From Acidobacteriaceae bacterium (GTDB taxonomy: Bacteria; Acidobacteriota; Terriglobia; Terriglobales; Acidobacteriaceae): 17,280 nt of DNA. Made by a program: the position numbers and the translations under genes. The DNA is taken from positions 1-17,280 of the forward strand of contig JASHUH010000076.1 in assembly GCA_030040115.1 (NCBI GenBank), given 5' to 3'. This document shows, piece after piece, positions 1-6,628 of the stretch (position 1 is the first letter of the stretch; the number at the start of each line of letters is the position of its first letter). Below the pieces are notes generated by a model that saw only the letters and a list, made by a program, of their open reading frames with translations, was not told where the DNA came from and made no database searches.

Positions 1-470
1 TACGGCAAGGGTTTGAGGCCCATGCGCCGGGTGGCGGCAAGGGCAAAGGGAACCATGACCAGGCAAATAATGTCGTTGACAAAAAAGGCCGCGAGCGCGC
101 CGGTGATGAAAATGGTGGCGGGGAGCAGATTGCGCGGACTCAGGCGCGCCACGATGTGCTCGGTGATCCAGTCGAAGAAACCCGCGAGGCGCAGGCAGCC
201 GACCACGAGCATCATGGAGAAGAGCAGCACCAGGGTGGCGAAATCGACCGAGCGCAGCGCCTGCCCGGCGCTGACCACGCCGAAGGCCACCATCAACACC
301 GCGCCGACGATAGCCCCGCCGGGCCGGTCGATCTTCATTCCGGGCAGCTTGCCGAGGGCAAAAACGACGTAGCTGGCTGCGAAGACGATGTAGCCCGCGG
401 CCGCCTGCCAATGGGCAAGCGGAATCGCGGAGACCGGCAACGGCGCATGCGCAAGGAAAGCTAAGCCCAT
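1..470 (-). CDS. ArsB/NhaD (SLC13-like) anion permease, 3' part beyond window
   Basis: The first 156 codons of a polytopic inner-membrane transporter are visible; the gene leaves the window at its 3' end. Hydrophobic segments lie at about residues 23-40, 52-68, 77-98 and 114-146. The last contains FVNDIICLVMVPF, which matches the conserved VND-T-x-L-M-x-P region of ArsB/NhaD and related SLC13 permeases. Members move anions such as arsenite or dicarboxylates, or exchange sodium for protons; the substrate cannot be told from this fragment and no ars genes are visible nearby. ATG at 470-468 is chosen because an in-frame stop sits at 479-477. No good Shine-Dalgarno sequence precedes it. The family call is firm, the substrate is unknown. 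Confidence 0.85.
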   Translation of the reverse strand, partial: MGLAFLAHAPLPVSAIPLAHWQAAAGYIVFAASYVVFALGKLPGMKIDRPGGAIVGAVLMVAFGVVSAGQALRSVDFATLVLLFSMMLVVGCLRLAGFFDWITEHIVARLSPRNLLPATIFITGALAAFFVNDIICLVMVPFALAATRRMGLKPLP

Positions 471-742
471 GTGGAATCAGTGTACGTGGGGATGGCGGGC
501 GGCGGGGTGCATGCATCCACGCGCCGCGCTGTCGCGGACGCCGTTAGCGACCTATCCGGAGCTTAAGGCGCGTGCAGTGCGGAGGGGGTCTTTTCCCGGC
601 AAGTGTTCGCAGTGGTTGTGGAAATCGAGCCCACTTTCTCTGTTGTCACTCCTACCCGCGCGTCGGGCTCTCTTCATCTCTGTCATTACCAAGTGATTAC
701 GCGTTCCGCATGATTCAAAATCCGGGTCCGGGCGTTTGTTGA

Positions 743-748
743 TATGAT
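743..748 (+). promoter_or_regulatory. -10 element TATGAT close to the start codon
   Basis: TATGAT matches the sigma-70 -10 consensus at five of six positions and ends 8 nt before the ATG at 757. Transcription would begin almost at the start codon, giving a leaderless or near-leaderless mRNA. No convincing -35 is seen; TTCAAA at 714-719 is 23 nt away, which is too far. Confidence 0.4.
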
Positions 749-756
749 CTGACAAC

Positions 757-1425
757 ATGGGTACGACTTTGGAGCATCACTGTGGTTGCGAAATGGATTC
801 TGCTCCCTTCAAACCCGCGGACACTGGCCATGACATTTTTGATGTCTATTTCTCTGCCGACGTCGAGACCGACGGACCCATCCCAGGGCCTTTCTCCATG
901 CTCTCATTTGGGCTTGTTTTAGCTGGAACCTTCGATGGCAAGACCTTCTCGCGACCCGGCCAATACAACGAAAGCTTTTACCGTGAGCTCCGGCCTATAT
1001 CGGATGAGTTTCAGCCTGACGCTCTGCGAGTAAACAGGCTGGACCGCGAGCGTCTTCTGAGAGAGGGGACTCTCCCCGTCACAGCTATGACTGACGCAGC
1101 AGAATGGGTTAAGTCGCTCGCAGGCACAGGCCGCCCAATACTGGTAGCATATCCTCTCAGTTTCGACTGGAGTTTTCTTTATTGGTACTTTATCAGGTTT
1201 TCTACTGTAGGATCGCCGTTTAATTACTCGCAGTGTTTCGATGTAAAGACAGCCTTCGCAGTTAAGGCGCGTATCCCCGTCGCGTCAGCAGGCCGCCGCA
1301 GGTTAGTTCCGAGGCTTCGCTCTAACGGTATTCACACGCACAACGCCCTCGATGATGCCGTAGAGCAGGCCCAGGTCTTTGCAAACTTGTTCGAATGGGA
1401 CGGCAATCATGGGGAAGGTCATTGA
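757..1425 (+). CDS. DEDDh-type 3'-5' exonuclease (RNase H fold)
   Basis: A 222-aa protein with the three exonuclease motifs in order: ADVETDG (D-x-E) at about residues 34-40, a hydrophobic segment with Asp (LVAYPLSFDWSFLYWYF) at about 129-145, and HNALDDAVEQA at about 195-205, where His and Asp are four residues apart as in DEDDh enzymes. Such enzymes remove nucleotides from 3' ends of RNA or DNA with two metal ions. The first 25-30 residues look non-conserved and ATG 793 is a possible alternative start. ATG 757 fits a nearby -10 box but has no ribosome binding site. The next gene starts inside this one (17-nt overlap), which suggests joint translation. G+C is lower than in the core genes (27 of 60 at 1201-1260). 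The substrate is unknown. Confidence 0.8.
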   Translation: MGTTLEHHCGCEMDSAPFKPADTGHDIFDVYFSADVETDGPIPGPFSMLSFGLVLAGTFDGKTFSRPGQYNESFYRELRPISDEFQPDALRVNRLDRERLLREGTLPVTAMTDAAEWVKSLAGTGRPILVAYPLSFDWSFLYWYFIRFSTVGSPFNYSQCFDVKTAFAVKARIPVASAGRRRLVPRLRSNGIHTHNALDDAVEQAQVFANLFEWDGNHGEGH

Positions 1426-2419
1426 GCAACGACGGAAGTTTTCGGACGAGCGTTTTGAAACGTTGAGGGTATCACTAGCTGATTCGCCTGGGATTTGCGC
1501 CGATAAAGCATGTGTGTACGCGACGGGATCGTTCGGACGACGAGAGGCGAGCCCCTATAGCGACGTTGACCTCTTCATTGTCTCATTGAGCGACAAGGAA
1601 GACAGAATCGACCGCAGCCGCTTGTCGAAACTCGACGAGATATTGCTGAAGGCCGAGTTGATACGGGTTTCTCGAAGCCTTAAGTTCCCGGAATTTTCCC
1701 AAGAGGGTCGATTTCTCAACAATCACACAGCGAGGAAGCTCATTCAATCTACTGGAAATCAGTATGATGACGCCGAGAATACGTTCACTGCCCGACTTCT
1801 TCTCCTGCTTGAAAGTAAGCCGGTAGTAGGGGCCGCGGTGCACGCCAGAATCATTGACGATGTGATTGAGAGATATTGGCGCGAGTTTCCGGATCATTAT
1901 GACCGTTTCATGCCAGCATATCTAGCCAACGACATTCTTCGGTACTGGCGTACGCTCTGTCTAAATTACGAGGCCAGCACTTCTGAGCGACTGCCACATG
2001 AGCAAACGTCTGTCGATCGCGCAAAACGCAAAATTAAGAATTACAAGCTCAAGCACAGCAGGATGCTTACGTGCTACTCGGCGGTGCTGTATCTTCTGTT
2101 CTTTGACGATCGAAATGGAACTGTTACAGTGCAGGACGCACAAAGATTGGTTTCCTTAACTCCGACAGAGCGCGTCGAATTTGTGGCAAATGAACTGAGT
2201 GTCTCCGAGCCTGCTAACCTCATCCACGACTTTCTTGGAAAGTACGAGCGGTTCTTAGAGGTGACTGATTCCTCAGAGGAGGATCTCATTAAACTCTTTT
2301 CAGATGATACCGAAGCGCATAAATTGCGGGACGAACAGTCGGATTTCGGCGACCTTGCATACAAAATTCTCTTTTCGATTGGCCAAAAGAATCGACTTTA
2401 CCGCCGTCTCCTTATCTAA
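1409..2419 (+). CDS. GlnD-like nucleotidyltransferase (Pol beta superfamily)
   Basis: A 336-aa protein. The catalytic motif is GSFGRREASPYSDVDLF at residues 40-56, with the GS pair at 40-41 and metal-binding Asp52 and Asp54. This GS-FGR-E-SP-SD-D form is typical of GlnD/DUF294-like nucleotidyltransferases and differs from CD-NTases of CBASS. A helical region follows, with a TARLLLLLESKPVVG segment (about 128-142) and LANDILRYWRTLC (about 171-183), which recur in stand-alone members of this group. There are no HD or ACT domains, so it is not GlnD itself. ATG 1409 is preferred to ATG 1379 because GGGACGG lies 5 nt upstream and the overlap with the exonuclease gene is smaller. It could transfer nucleotides to a protein or to RNA; the substrate is unknown. 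G+C is low (26 of 60 at 2281-2340). Confidence 0.8.
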   Translation: MGKVIEQRRKFSDERFETLRVSLADSPGICADKACVYATGSFGRREASPYSDVDLFIVSLSDKEDRIDRSRLSKLDEILLKAELIRVSRSLKFPEFSQEGRFLNNHTARKLIQSTGNQYDDAENTFTARLLLLLESKPVVGAAVHARIIDDVIERYWREFPDHYDRFMPAYLANDILRYWRTLCLNYEASTSERLPHEQTSVDRAKRKIKNYKLKHSRMLTCYSAVLYLLFFDDRNGTVTVQDAQRLVSLTPTERVEFVANELSVSEPANLIHDFLGKYERFLEVTDSSEEDLIKLFSDDTEAHKLRDEQSDFGDLAYKILFSIGQKNRLYRRLLI

Positions 2420-2428
2420 AGGTCGGAT

Positions 2429-2719
2429 TCAGAGCGAAGCCGCCTCGGCCAATACGCGATCCCGGAACTTTTGAGGCAGTGAACGGGGAGTCAAGACGTC
2501 AACCTTGGCCTCGGTCCTTTTCTCAATCTCAAGCTGCAGGCCGGCCAGATCGGGCAGGCTCGTCCGCGGCACCGGGTCCACCAGAATGTCGAGGTCGCTG
2601 TCCTCGTTGTCTTCCCCATGGACGACGCCGCCGAAGACGTACGGGTTCGCCATGCCAGCCTCAAGCACAAGCTTGCGGACGGTCTCCCGATACAGCGGCA
2701 GTATGTCAGAAGGTCGCAT
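2429..2719 (-). CDS. Small MNT-type nucleotidyltransferase (MntA-like)
   Basis: A 96-aa protein of the minimal nucleotidyltransferase family, usual length for the group. The motif GGVVHGEDNEDSDLDILVD spans residues 30-48 and has the D-x-D metal pair at DLD (43-45). The usual GS is GG here. A conserved C-terminal KVDVLTPRSL is present. MNT proteins are usually antitoxins that AMPylate a neighbouring HEPN RNase toxin. No HEPN gene lies on either side: 9 nt downstream is the convergent GlnD-like gene, and upstream is an unrelated membrane protein. So it is either an orphan or part of an unusual local arrangement. TAAAAT at 2732-2737 on the minus strand is a weak -10 candidate. Confidence 0.8.
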   Translation of the reverse strand: MRPSDILPLYRETVRKLVLEAGMANPYVFGGVVHGEDNEDSDLDILVDPVPRTSLPDLAGLQLEIEKRTEAKVDVLTPRSLPQKFRDRVLAEAASL

Positions 2720-2795
2720 AGACTACTTCTATTTTAACCAACATTCAAGTTGCAGGCGCTTGCCCTGGGCGATATGCGGCTCGAGCGCAAATGCG

Positions 2796-4037
2796 CTACC
2801 AGAAATAGACGGCTTCGATGTGGGGCGTTCCCGGCTCGCCGTCGACGATCTGCGTGCTCAGCACCACTTCAACATTGTCCACTTGAGACGAGGGACGTTG
2901 ATTGCGGACGGCATTGAGGAGGTCCGCATGGGTGAGGAACTCGCCTGCCGCCATGGTGCCGCCGCGAGCGATGCCGGCTGCTATCAGCGCGGGCCTGCCG
3001 GTGGTGGCGTCGGTAAAGCGAGCCACGATGGCGTAATCCGTGTAGTAGTTGGCGTCGATCGGCTGGCGGCGATCGATCACCCAGCGGGGCTGATTTCCAC
3101 GGCCGGCGTCGACGATGCTGAACATGGTCATGTCGGGGTTATTGGCGAAGTGGAACCGCAGCGGGCGCAGCAGGCGAAGGGTCCAGGCGTTGTCGAAAGC
3201 GCCCACCATCACCGAGGGTCCGTAGCGCAGGTCCGTGAGGTTGGTCGCGTTCTCACCGCGCACGGAGTAGCGCGTGCCGTTGGACTGGAGCACGCCGGCG
3301 ATCTTGACGATGGTGCTCAGGTCGTCGATGAGGAGGGCCGTCAAGTTGGCTTTCAGCGTTACCTGGCGCTCCGGGTCCTGAGCATCGCGCAGAGAAATCG
3401 TGGTGTATCGCGTCTGGTCGGCGACGCAGAAAAGCACGGGGTCGGGCGAGTTGAGGATGGGACCCCAGAATTCCACGAATCCCGCCCGTTGCATATGCCT
3501 CCAGGCGAAGAAACCAGCGCCGGCCAGAGCGACGACGAGGAGGGCAAGCGTCGCCGCCAGGAACCGATGCACGCGACGGCCGGCCGGGGCCGAGGGCGCG
3601 TTTTGTGGCGCAGGCCAAACCAACGCGGCGGTAGATTCGCCCTCCGGCGCAGCCGCGCCAACTCCTGGAAAGTGGAACTGTGGCACATAGGACCCGGGCG
3701 CCAGAAACAACCGCATCTCGTTCTCGTGACCGGGATCCTGGTAATATTGCGCGATTCGCTTGCGGATTTCCGCAGCCGTGACGCGCACGATCGGATCCTG
3801 CGCGGTGTCGTAATCGGCGCTCTTGCCGAAGATTTCTATGCCAATGGTGCGTTCCTTCAGCAACTCCGCCTGGCCATCGATGGTGGCGTTGACAATGTAA
3901 CGCAGGAAGGAAGGGAAACGACGGCTGCGGCTGAAGAATGGATTGGCCAGCAAGCGCTCAAGCTGTGCGCGGATGGCGAGCTTTTCCTCCTCGGTGAAAG
4001 CTTCGGGAGCCGTGGTGGACCCAGTTGCGCTTGCCAT
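2796..4037 (-). CDS. One-pass membrane protein with Acidobacteria-type N-terminal domain
   Basis: A 413-aa protein. Residues 15-122 form a charged cytoplasmic domain with an FPSFLRYIV segment, KERTIGIEIFG and DYDTAQDPIVRVTAAEIRKR. I recognise this as an N-terminal module common in Acidobacteriota membrane proteins; its function is not known to me. A proline-rich stretch and one membrane helix at about 158-178 follow, then some 230 periplasmic residues of unknown fold. The start at 4037 is chosen because TATAAT lies 16 nt upstream. A longer frame reaches 4124 but would run through that promoter, and its extra residues look non-coding. No Shine-Dalgarno is visible. The arrangement suggests a signal-transducing or sensory protein, which is inference. 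Confidence 0.7.
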   Translation of the reverse strand: MASATGSTTAPEAFTEEEKLAIRAQLERLLANPFFSRSRRFPSFLRYIVNATIDGQAELLKERTIGIEIFGKSADYDTAQDPIVRVTAAEIRKRIAQYYQDPGHENEMRLFLAPGSYVPQFHFPGVGAAAPEGESTAALVWPAPQNAPSAPAGRRVHRFLAATLALLVVALAGAGFFAWRHMQRAGFVEFWGPILNSPDPVLFCVADQTRYTTISLRDAQDPERQVTLKANLTALLIDDLSTIVKIAGVLQSNGTRYSVRGENATNLTDLRYGPSVMVGAFDNAWTLRLLRPLRFHFANNPDMTMFSIVDAGRGNQPRWVIDRRQPIDANYYTDYAIVARFTDATTGRPALIAAGIARGGTMAAGEFLTHADLLNAVRNQRPSSQVDNVEVVLSTQIVDGEPGTPHIEAVYFW

Positions 4038-4053
4038 ACGCGGAATGGAAGGA

Positions 4054-4059
4054 ATTATA
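4054..4059 (-). promoter_or_regulatory. -10 element TATAAT for the 2796-4037 gene
   Basis: A perfect TATAAT on the minus strand, 16 nt upstream of the ATG at 4037. The 5' leader would be about 10 nt, too short for a standard ribosome binding site. No strong -35 lies at 16-18 nt; the region there is covered by a palindrome (4066-4085), so an activator or other protein may act in its place. Confidence 0.5.
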
Positions 4060-4065
4060 CCGCTT

Positions 4066-4085
4066 TCACAGGTAAAACTCTGTGA
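4066..4085. promoter_or_regulatory. Operator-like inverted repeat TCACAG-N8-CTGTGA
   Basis: Perfect 6-bp arms (4066-4071 and 4080-4085) flank the AT-rich spacer gtaaaact. It sits just upstream of the TATAAT box, where the -35 would lie, which is a typical place for a dimeric regulator. The half-sites face the opposite way to a CRP site (TGTGA-N6-TCACA), so it should not be called a CRP box. Confidence 0.4.
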
Positions 4086-4226
4086 GAATGGAACGAGCGC
4101 GCACAACCTCCAATGGTTCAGCAAGTGAATGAAAATGAATCATTATTCTCAGGCTTTAACGGTTAAGGCTCCCGATTGCTTTCAGTAAAGACCCTCGCAT
4201 CCATGCCGTAAGCTCATCAGAAGTGT

Positions 4227-4260
4227 CGCGGCGCCCTTCGATCGCCCGCAGGGCGCCGCG
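4227..4260. repeat. 10-bp perfect hairpin, loop 14 nt
   Basis: Arms CGCGGCGCCC (4227-4236) and GGGCGCCGCG (4251-4260) are exact inverted copies, all G or C. There is no T-tract directly after it. It could be an RNA structure in the leader of the VOC gene or a terminator of the weak GC type. Confidence 0.45.
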
Positions 4261-4431
4261 GCCACCCTTTCTTCGCCGTTTGAATTCGCTTAAGACCGCC
4301 AAGAGGTCCCGGATCAACATGTGCGGCCATCTCGCGAGCCGCTCAATTCGCTACAGCAAGGCGGTAATCGGGAGTTGGCAAGGCGAGGGCGGCAATTGCT
4401 TTTCCTCAAGCGTCAGCGGTAGTCTGCCCGC

Positions 4432-4436
4432 GGAGG
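4432..4436 (+). promoter_or_regulatory. Shine-Dalgarno GGAGG that sets the VOC start
   Basis: GGAGG with a 5-nt gap to ATG 4442. It decides the short start against the in-frame ATG at 4223. Confidence 0.6.
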
Positions 4437-4441
4437 TCACG

Positions 4442-4864
4442 ATGGCTGAATTGCGCAGCACGATCATTCCCGCGCTCCGGTACCGGAACGCGCCGGCGGC
4501 GATCGAATGGCTGTGCCGCGTGTTGGGGTTTGCGCGGCACGCGGTGTATGAGAATCCCGATGGAACCATTGCGCACGCGGAACTGACGCTGAACGGCGGC
4601 ATGATCATGTTGGGCTCAACGAAGGACGACGAATACGGGAGCAGATTCCGGTCGCCAGATGAGGCCGGCGAGATGGAAACGCGGAGCGCGTACGTGGTGG
4701 TGGCGGATGCGGACATAGTTTATGCGCGGGCGCAGGCCGCGGGGGCGGCGTTTCTGCGGCCGATTCAGGATATGGACTATGGCAGCCGCGAATTCACGGT
4801 GATGGATCCGGAGGGGCACTCGTGGAGCGTGGGGACGTACGATCCATGGAAGGGGCAGGAATAA
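4442..4864 (+). CDS. VOC-superfamily (glyoxalase/bleomycin-resistance-like) protein
   Basis: A 140-aa protein of normal length for a single VOC protein with two beta-alpha-beta-beta-beta modules. The N-terminal module holds YRNAPAAIEWLCRVLGF at 14-30 and HAELTLNGGMIMLG at about 45-58. The second ends in REFTVMDPEGHSWSVGTY at 116-133, the conserved DPxGHxW ending of PhnB/glyoxalase-like proteins. His45, Glu117 and His126 are possible metal ligands. The substrate is not predictable. ATG 4442 is supported by GGAGG 5 nt upstream. Confidence 0.85.
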   Translation: MAELRSTIIPALRYRNAPAAIEWLCRVLGFARHAVYENPDGTIAHAELTLNGGMIMLGSTKDDEYGSRFRSPDEAGEMETRSAYVVVADADIVYARAQAAGAAFLRPIQDMDYGSREFTVMDPEGHSWSVGTYDPWKGQE

Positions 4865-4878
4865 AGGCGCGTCGGCGA

Positions 4879-4908
4879 TTGCCTGCGGTTGCGCGGGCGC
4901 GGTATAGT
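4879..4908 (+). promoter_or_regulatory. Sigma-70-like promoter for the YVTN propeller gene
   Basis: TTGCCT (4879-4884) and TATAGT (4903-4908) are 18 nt apart, matching consensus at four and five of six positions. The start site would be near 4915, giving a leader of about 40 nt to ATG 4956. Confidence 0.5.
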
Positions 4909-4955
4909 CATTGCGCGAACCACGAACTGACTTCTCCCCTTAAGCGAGGTCCCCT

Positions 4956-5954
4956 ATGATAGCGCTTCATCTGGTTAGCCCTCTGTTGCTGATGTCGATG
5001 ATGGTTCCCCTGGCGCTGGCGCAACGCGCCGAGTTGCTGGTGGCGCAAAAAGGCGATCGCAGCCTGGGAATCGTCGATCCCGCGACCGGAAATGTGGTCG
5101 CGAATGTCGAGGAACATGGCGTAACCGGACACGAAGTGGCGGCATCGCCGGACGGACGGCTGGCCGTGGTGCCCATCTACGGCGATTCCGGGGTGGGCAT
5201 GGCGGGATCGGACGGGCGGAACATCATCTTTATCGACCTGGCGACGCGGAAAATTGTCAGCAATATCGAATTCACGCATGGGGTGCGGCCGCATTGCCCG
5301 ATTTTCAACCCGGCGGACGAACTGCTGTACGTGACCACGGAGCTCGACCACACGGTGACGATCATCGATCCCAAGACATTCAAGATCGTGGGGACGATTC
5401 CCACCGGGCAGCCGGAGAGCCACATGCTGGTGCTTTCGCATGATGGATTGCGCGGCTACACGGCCAACGTGGGTCCGGGCACGGTTTCGGTGCTGGATAT
5501 CAAGGCGCGAAAGCTGATCAAGGTCGTCCCGATTTCGGGACAGACGCAGCGGATTGCGATTTCGAACGACGACCGCTGGGTGTTTACGGCCGACCAGAAG
5601 CAGCCGCGGATGGCGGTGATCGACACCGCGACCGACACGGTGAAGACGTGGGTGGCGCTCGACGGGCTGGGGTATGGAAGCGCGGCGACCAAGGATGGCC
5701 GTTGGCTGCTGATGGCGGTTCCCTCGAAGAACGATGTGGACGTGGTGGACCTGAAGACCATGAAAGTGGCGCGGACGGTGGCGGTGGGCAAGGGGCCATC
5801 GGAGGTGCTGATGCGGCCCGATGGCAAAGCGGCCTACGTGGCCTGCGAGCACAGCAACCAGGTGGCGGAGATCGATCTGGCGACCTGGGAGGTTACGAAG
5901 ATGATGGCCACCGGCAAAGGCAGCGATGGGCTGGCGTGGGCGCGGGGTGAGTGA
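4956..5954 (+). CDS. Secreted YVTN-type beta-propeller protein
   Basis: A 332-aa protein with a cleavable signal peptide (hydrophobic residues 4-20, ALAQ near the cut at about 22). The mature part is made of repeated blades of about 40-45 residues with the pattern D-x-A-T-x-K/N-x-V-x-x-I and S-x-D-G-x-x-x-x-V, for example VDPATGNVVANVEE, IDLATRKIVSNIEF, IDPKTFKIVGTIPTG, IDTATDTVKTWVAL, VDLKTMKVARTVAVG and IDLATWEVTKMMATG. This is the YVTN/lactonase-like seven-blade propeller, acting in the periplasm or outside the cell. No enzyme residues can be assigned; binding or scaffold roles are as likely. GAGG about 8 nt upstream is a modest ribosome binding site. A restriction-modification pair follows on the same strand. 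Confidence 0.85.
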   Translation: MIALHLVSPLLLMSMMVPLALAQRAELLVAQKGDRSLGIVDPATGNVVANVEEHGVTGHEVAASPDGRLAVVPIYGDSGVGMAGSDGRNIIFIDLATRKIVSNIEFTHGVRPHCPIFNPADELLYVTTELDHTVTIIDPKTFKIVGTIPTGQPESHMLVLSHDGLRGYTANVGPGTVSVLDIKARKLIKVVPISGQTQRIAISNDDRWVFTADQKQPRMAVIDTATDTVKTWVALDGLGYGSAATKDGRWLLMAVPSKNDVDVVDLKTMKVARTVAVGKGPSEVLMRPDGKAAYVACEHSNQVAEIDLATWEVTKMMATGKGSDGLAWARGE

Positions 5955-5983
5955 GCGGGGCGATCGCGTACCCAGTTCGCCAC

Positions 5984-6012
5984 TTGGATTAGACGGCACA
6001 TCATCGTAACGT
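5984..6012 (+). promoter_or_regulatory. Weak promoter candidate for the restriction-modification pair
   Basis: TTGGAT (5984-5989), 17-nt gap, TAACGT (6007-6012). The -10 matches only three of six bases. It ends 7 nt before ATG 6020, so the message would have almost no leader, and no ribosome binding site is seen. Confidence 0.25.
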
Positions 6013-6019
6013 CGAATTT

Positions 6020-6628
6020 ATGGTTTGGACGCAATATATTCCGGTTGAGGTTCAAGAGCTTTATGAGGTCCATGATTTCCACCACGCGGCAGCTCTCTTG
6101 GCGGTAGAATTTCCCAAGGAATTCGAGGAGATTGTTCAGGCGCTGAGAACCTTTCGCATGGGGACATCAGACATCCTGATCGGCGGCGGCAATGGGTCAA
6201 ACATACCCAAAATCGTCTCCTCGATCTTGCGCCCTCTAGGCTGGAGGGAAATGAAGCTGAAGGCTGAGATGGTTGTCGATAGCCAAACCATCCACTCCGA
6301 TACTCACAAGGTGGACTATTTTAAGAATCGCGTCGCGTTCGACCTAGAATGGAACTCGAAAGATCAAACTTTTGATAGAGATTTGTTTGCTTTCCGCACT
6401 TTCCATGAATATGGAAGAGTCAGCGTGGGTGTACTTCTGACTCGGAGCATTAAATTGAACCCGGTCTTTAAGCGCCTTGGAATCATGGCGAAGTATGGCG
6501 CATCGACGACGTGGATGGGGAAGCTCCTGCCACGGCTGCGTGCGGGCCGCGGAGGTGGCTGCCCGATTCTGGTCTTTGGCATCACCCCGCTCTTAATAAC
6601 CGACTGGAAGGAAGAGGGACAGGGATGA
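6020..6628 (+). CDS. Type II restriction endonuclease, BglII/BstYI family
   Basis: A 202-aa protein. The core HKVDYFKNRVAFDLEWNSKD (residues 96-115) is followed by QTFDRDL and FRTFHEYGRVSVGVLLTRS, a signature I recognise from BglII/BstYI-type endonucleases. ASTTWMGKLLPRLRAG (161-176) and GGGCPILVFGITPLLI (178-193) complete the family C terminus. Likely metal ligands are Asp99, Asp108 and Glu110. In BglII the matching triad is Asp84, Glu93 and Gln95, so here the last two positions read D-x-E, closer to BamHI's E-x-E. The family cuts double-stranded DNA at palindromes with a GATC core, so a GATC-containing site is likely but not proven. It overlaps the methyltransferase gene by 4 nt (ATGA). G+C is lower than in neighbours (27 of 60 at 6301-6360). 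Confidence 0.85.
   Translation: MVWTQYIPVEVQELYEVHDFHHAAALLAVEFPKEFEEIVQALRTFRMGTSDILIGGGNGSNIPKIVSSILRPLGWREMKLKAEMVVDSQTIHSDTHKVDYFKNRVAFDLEWNSKDQTFDRDLFAFRTFHEYGRVSVGVLLTRSIKLNPVFKRLGIMAKYGASTTWMGKLLPRLRAGRGGGCPILVFGITPLLITDWKEEGQG

Larger units (their letters stand above)
4086..4441. other. Gene-free spacer before the VOC gene
   Basis: Some 350 nt between the divergent membrane-protein promoter and the glyoxalase-like gene. An open frame continues upstream of 4442 on the plus strand to ATG 4223, but its residues are Arg/Ser-rich and low in complexity and it crosses a strong hairpin (4227-4260), so I read it as non-coding. A Shine-Dalgarno GGAGG at 4432-4436 supports the start at 4442. 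No clear -35/-10 pair was found. Confidence 0.5.

Noticed and set aside
508..515. Palindrome TGCATGCA
   Set aside because: An isolated 8-bp palindrome with no link to a promoter; likely chance.
1409..2419. CBASS-type CD-NTase
   Set aside because: The motif is of GlnD type and no CBASS effector, Cap2/Cap3 or membrane effector gene is adjacent.
2505..4085. A 526-codon open frame on the plus strand
   Set aside because: It lies opposite two well-supported minus-strand genes; its composition follows the antisense of the membrane protein and has no recognisable domain.
4066..4085. CRP site
   Set aside because: The half-sites are in the opposite order to TGTGA-N6-TCACA and the spacing differs.
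4908..5999. A 363-codon open frame on the minus strand, His/Arg-rich
   Set aside because: It is antisense to the YVTN propeller gene, which has a signal peptide, promoter and blade repeats.
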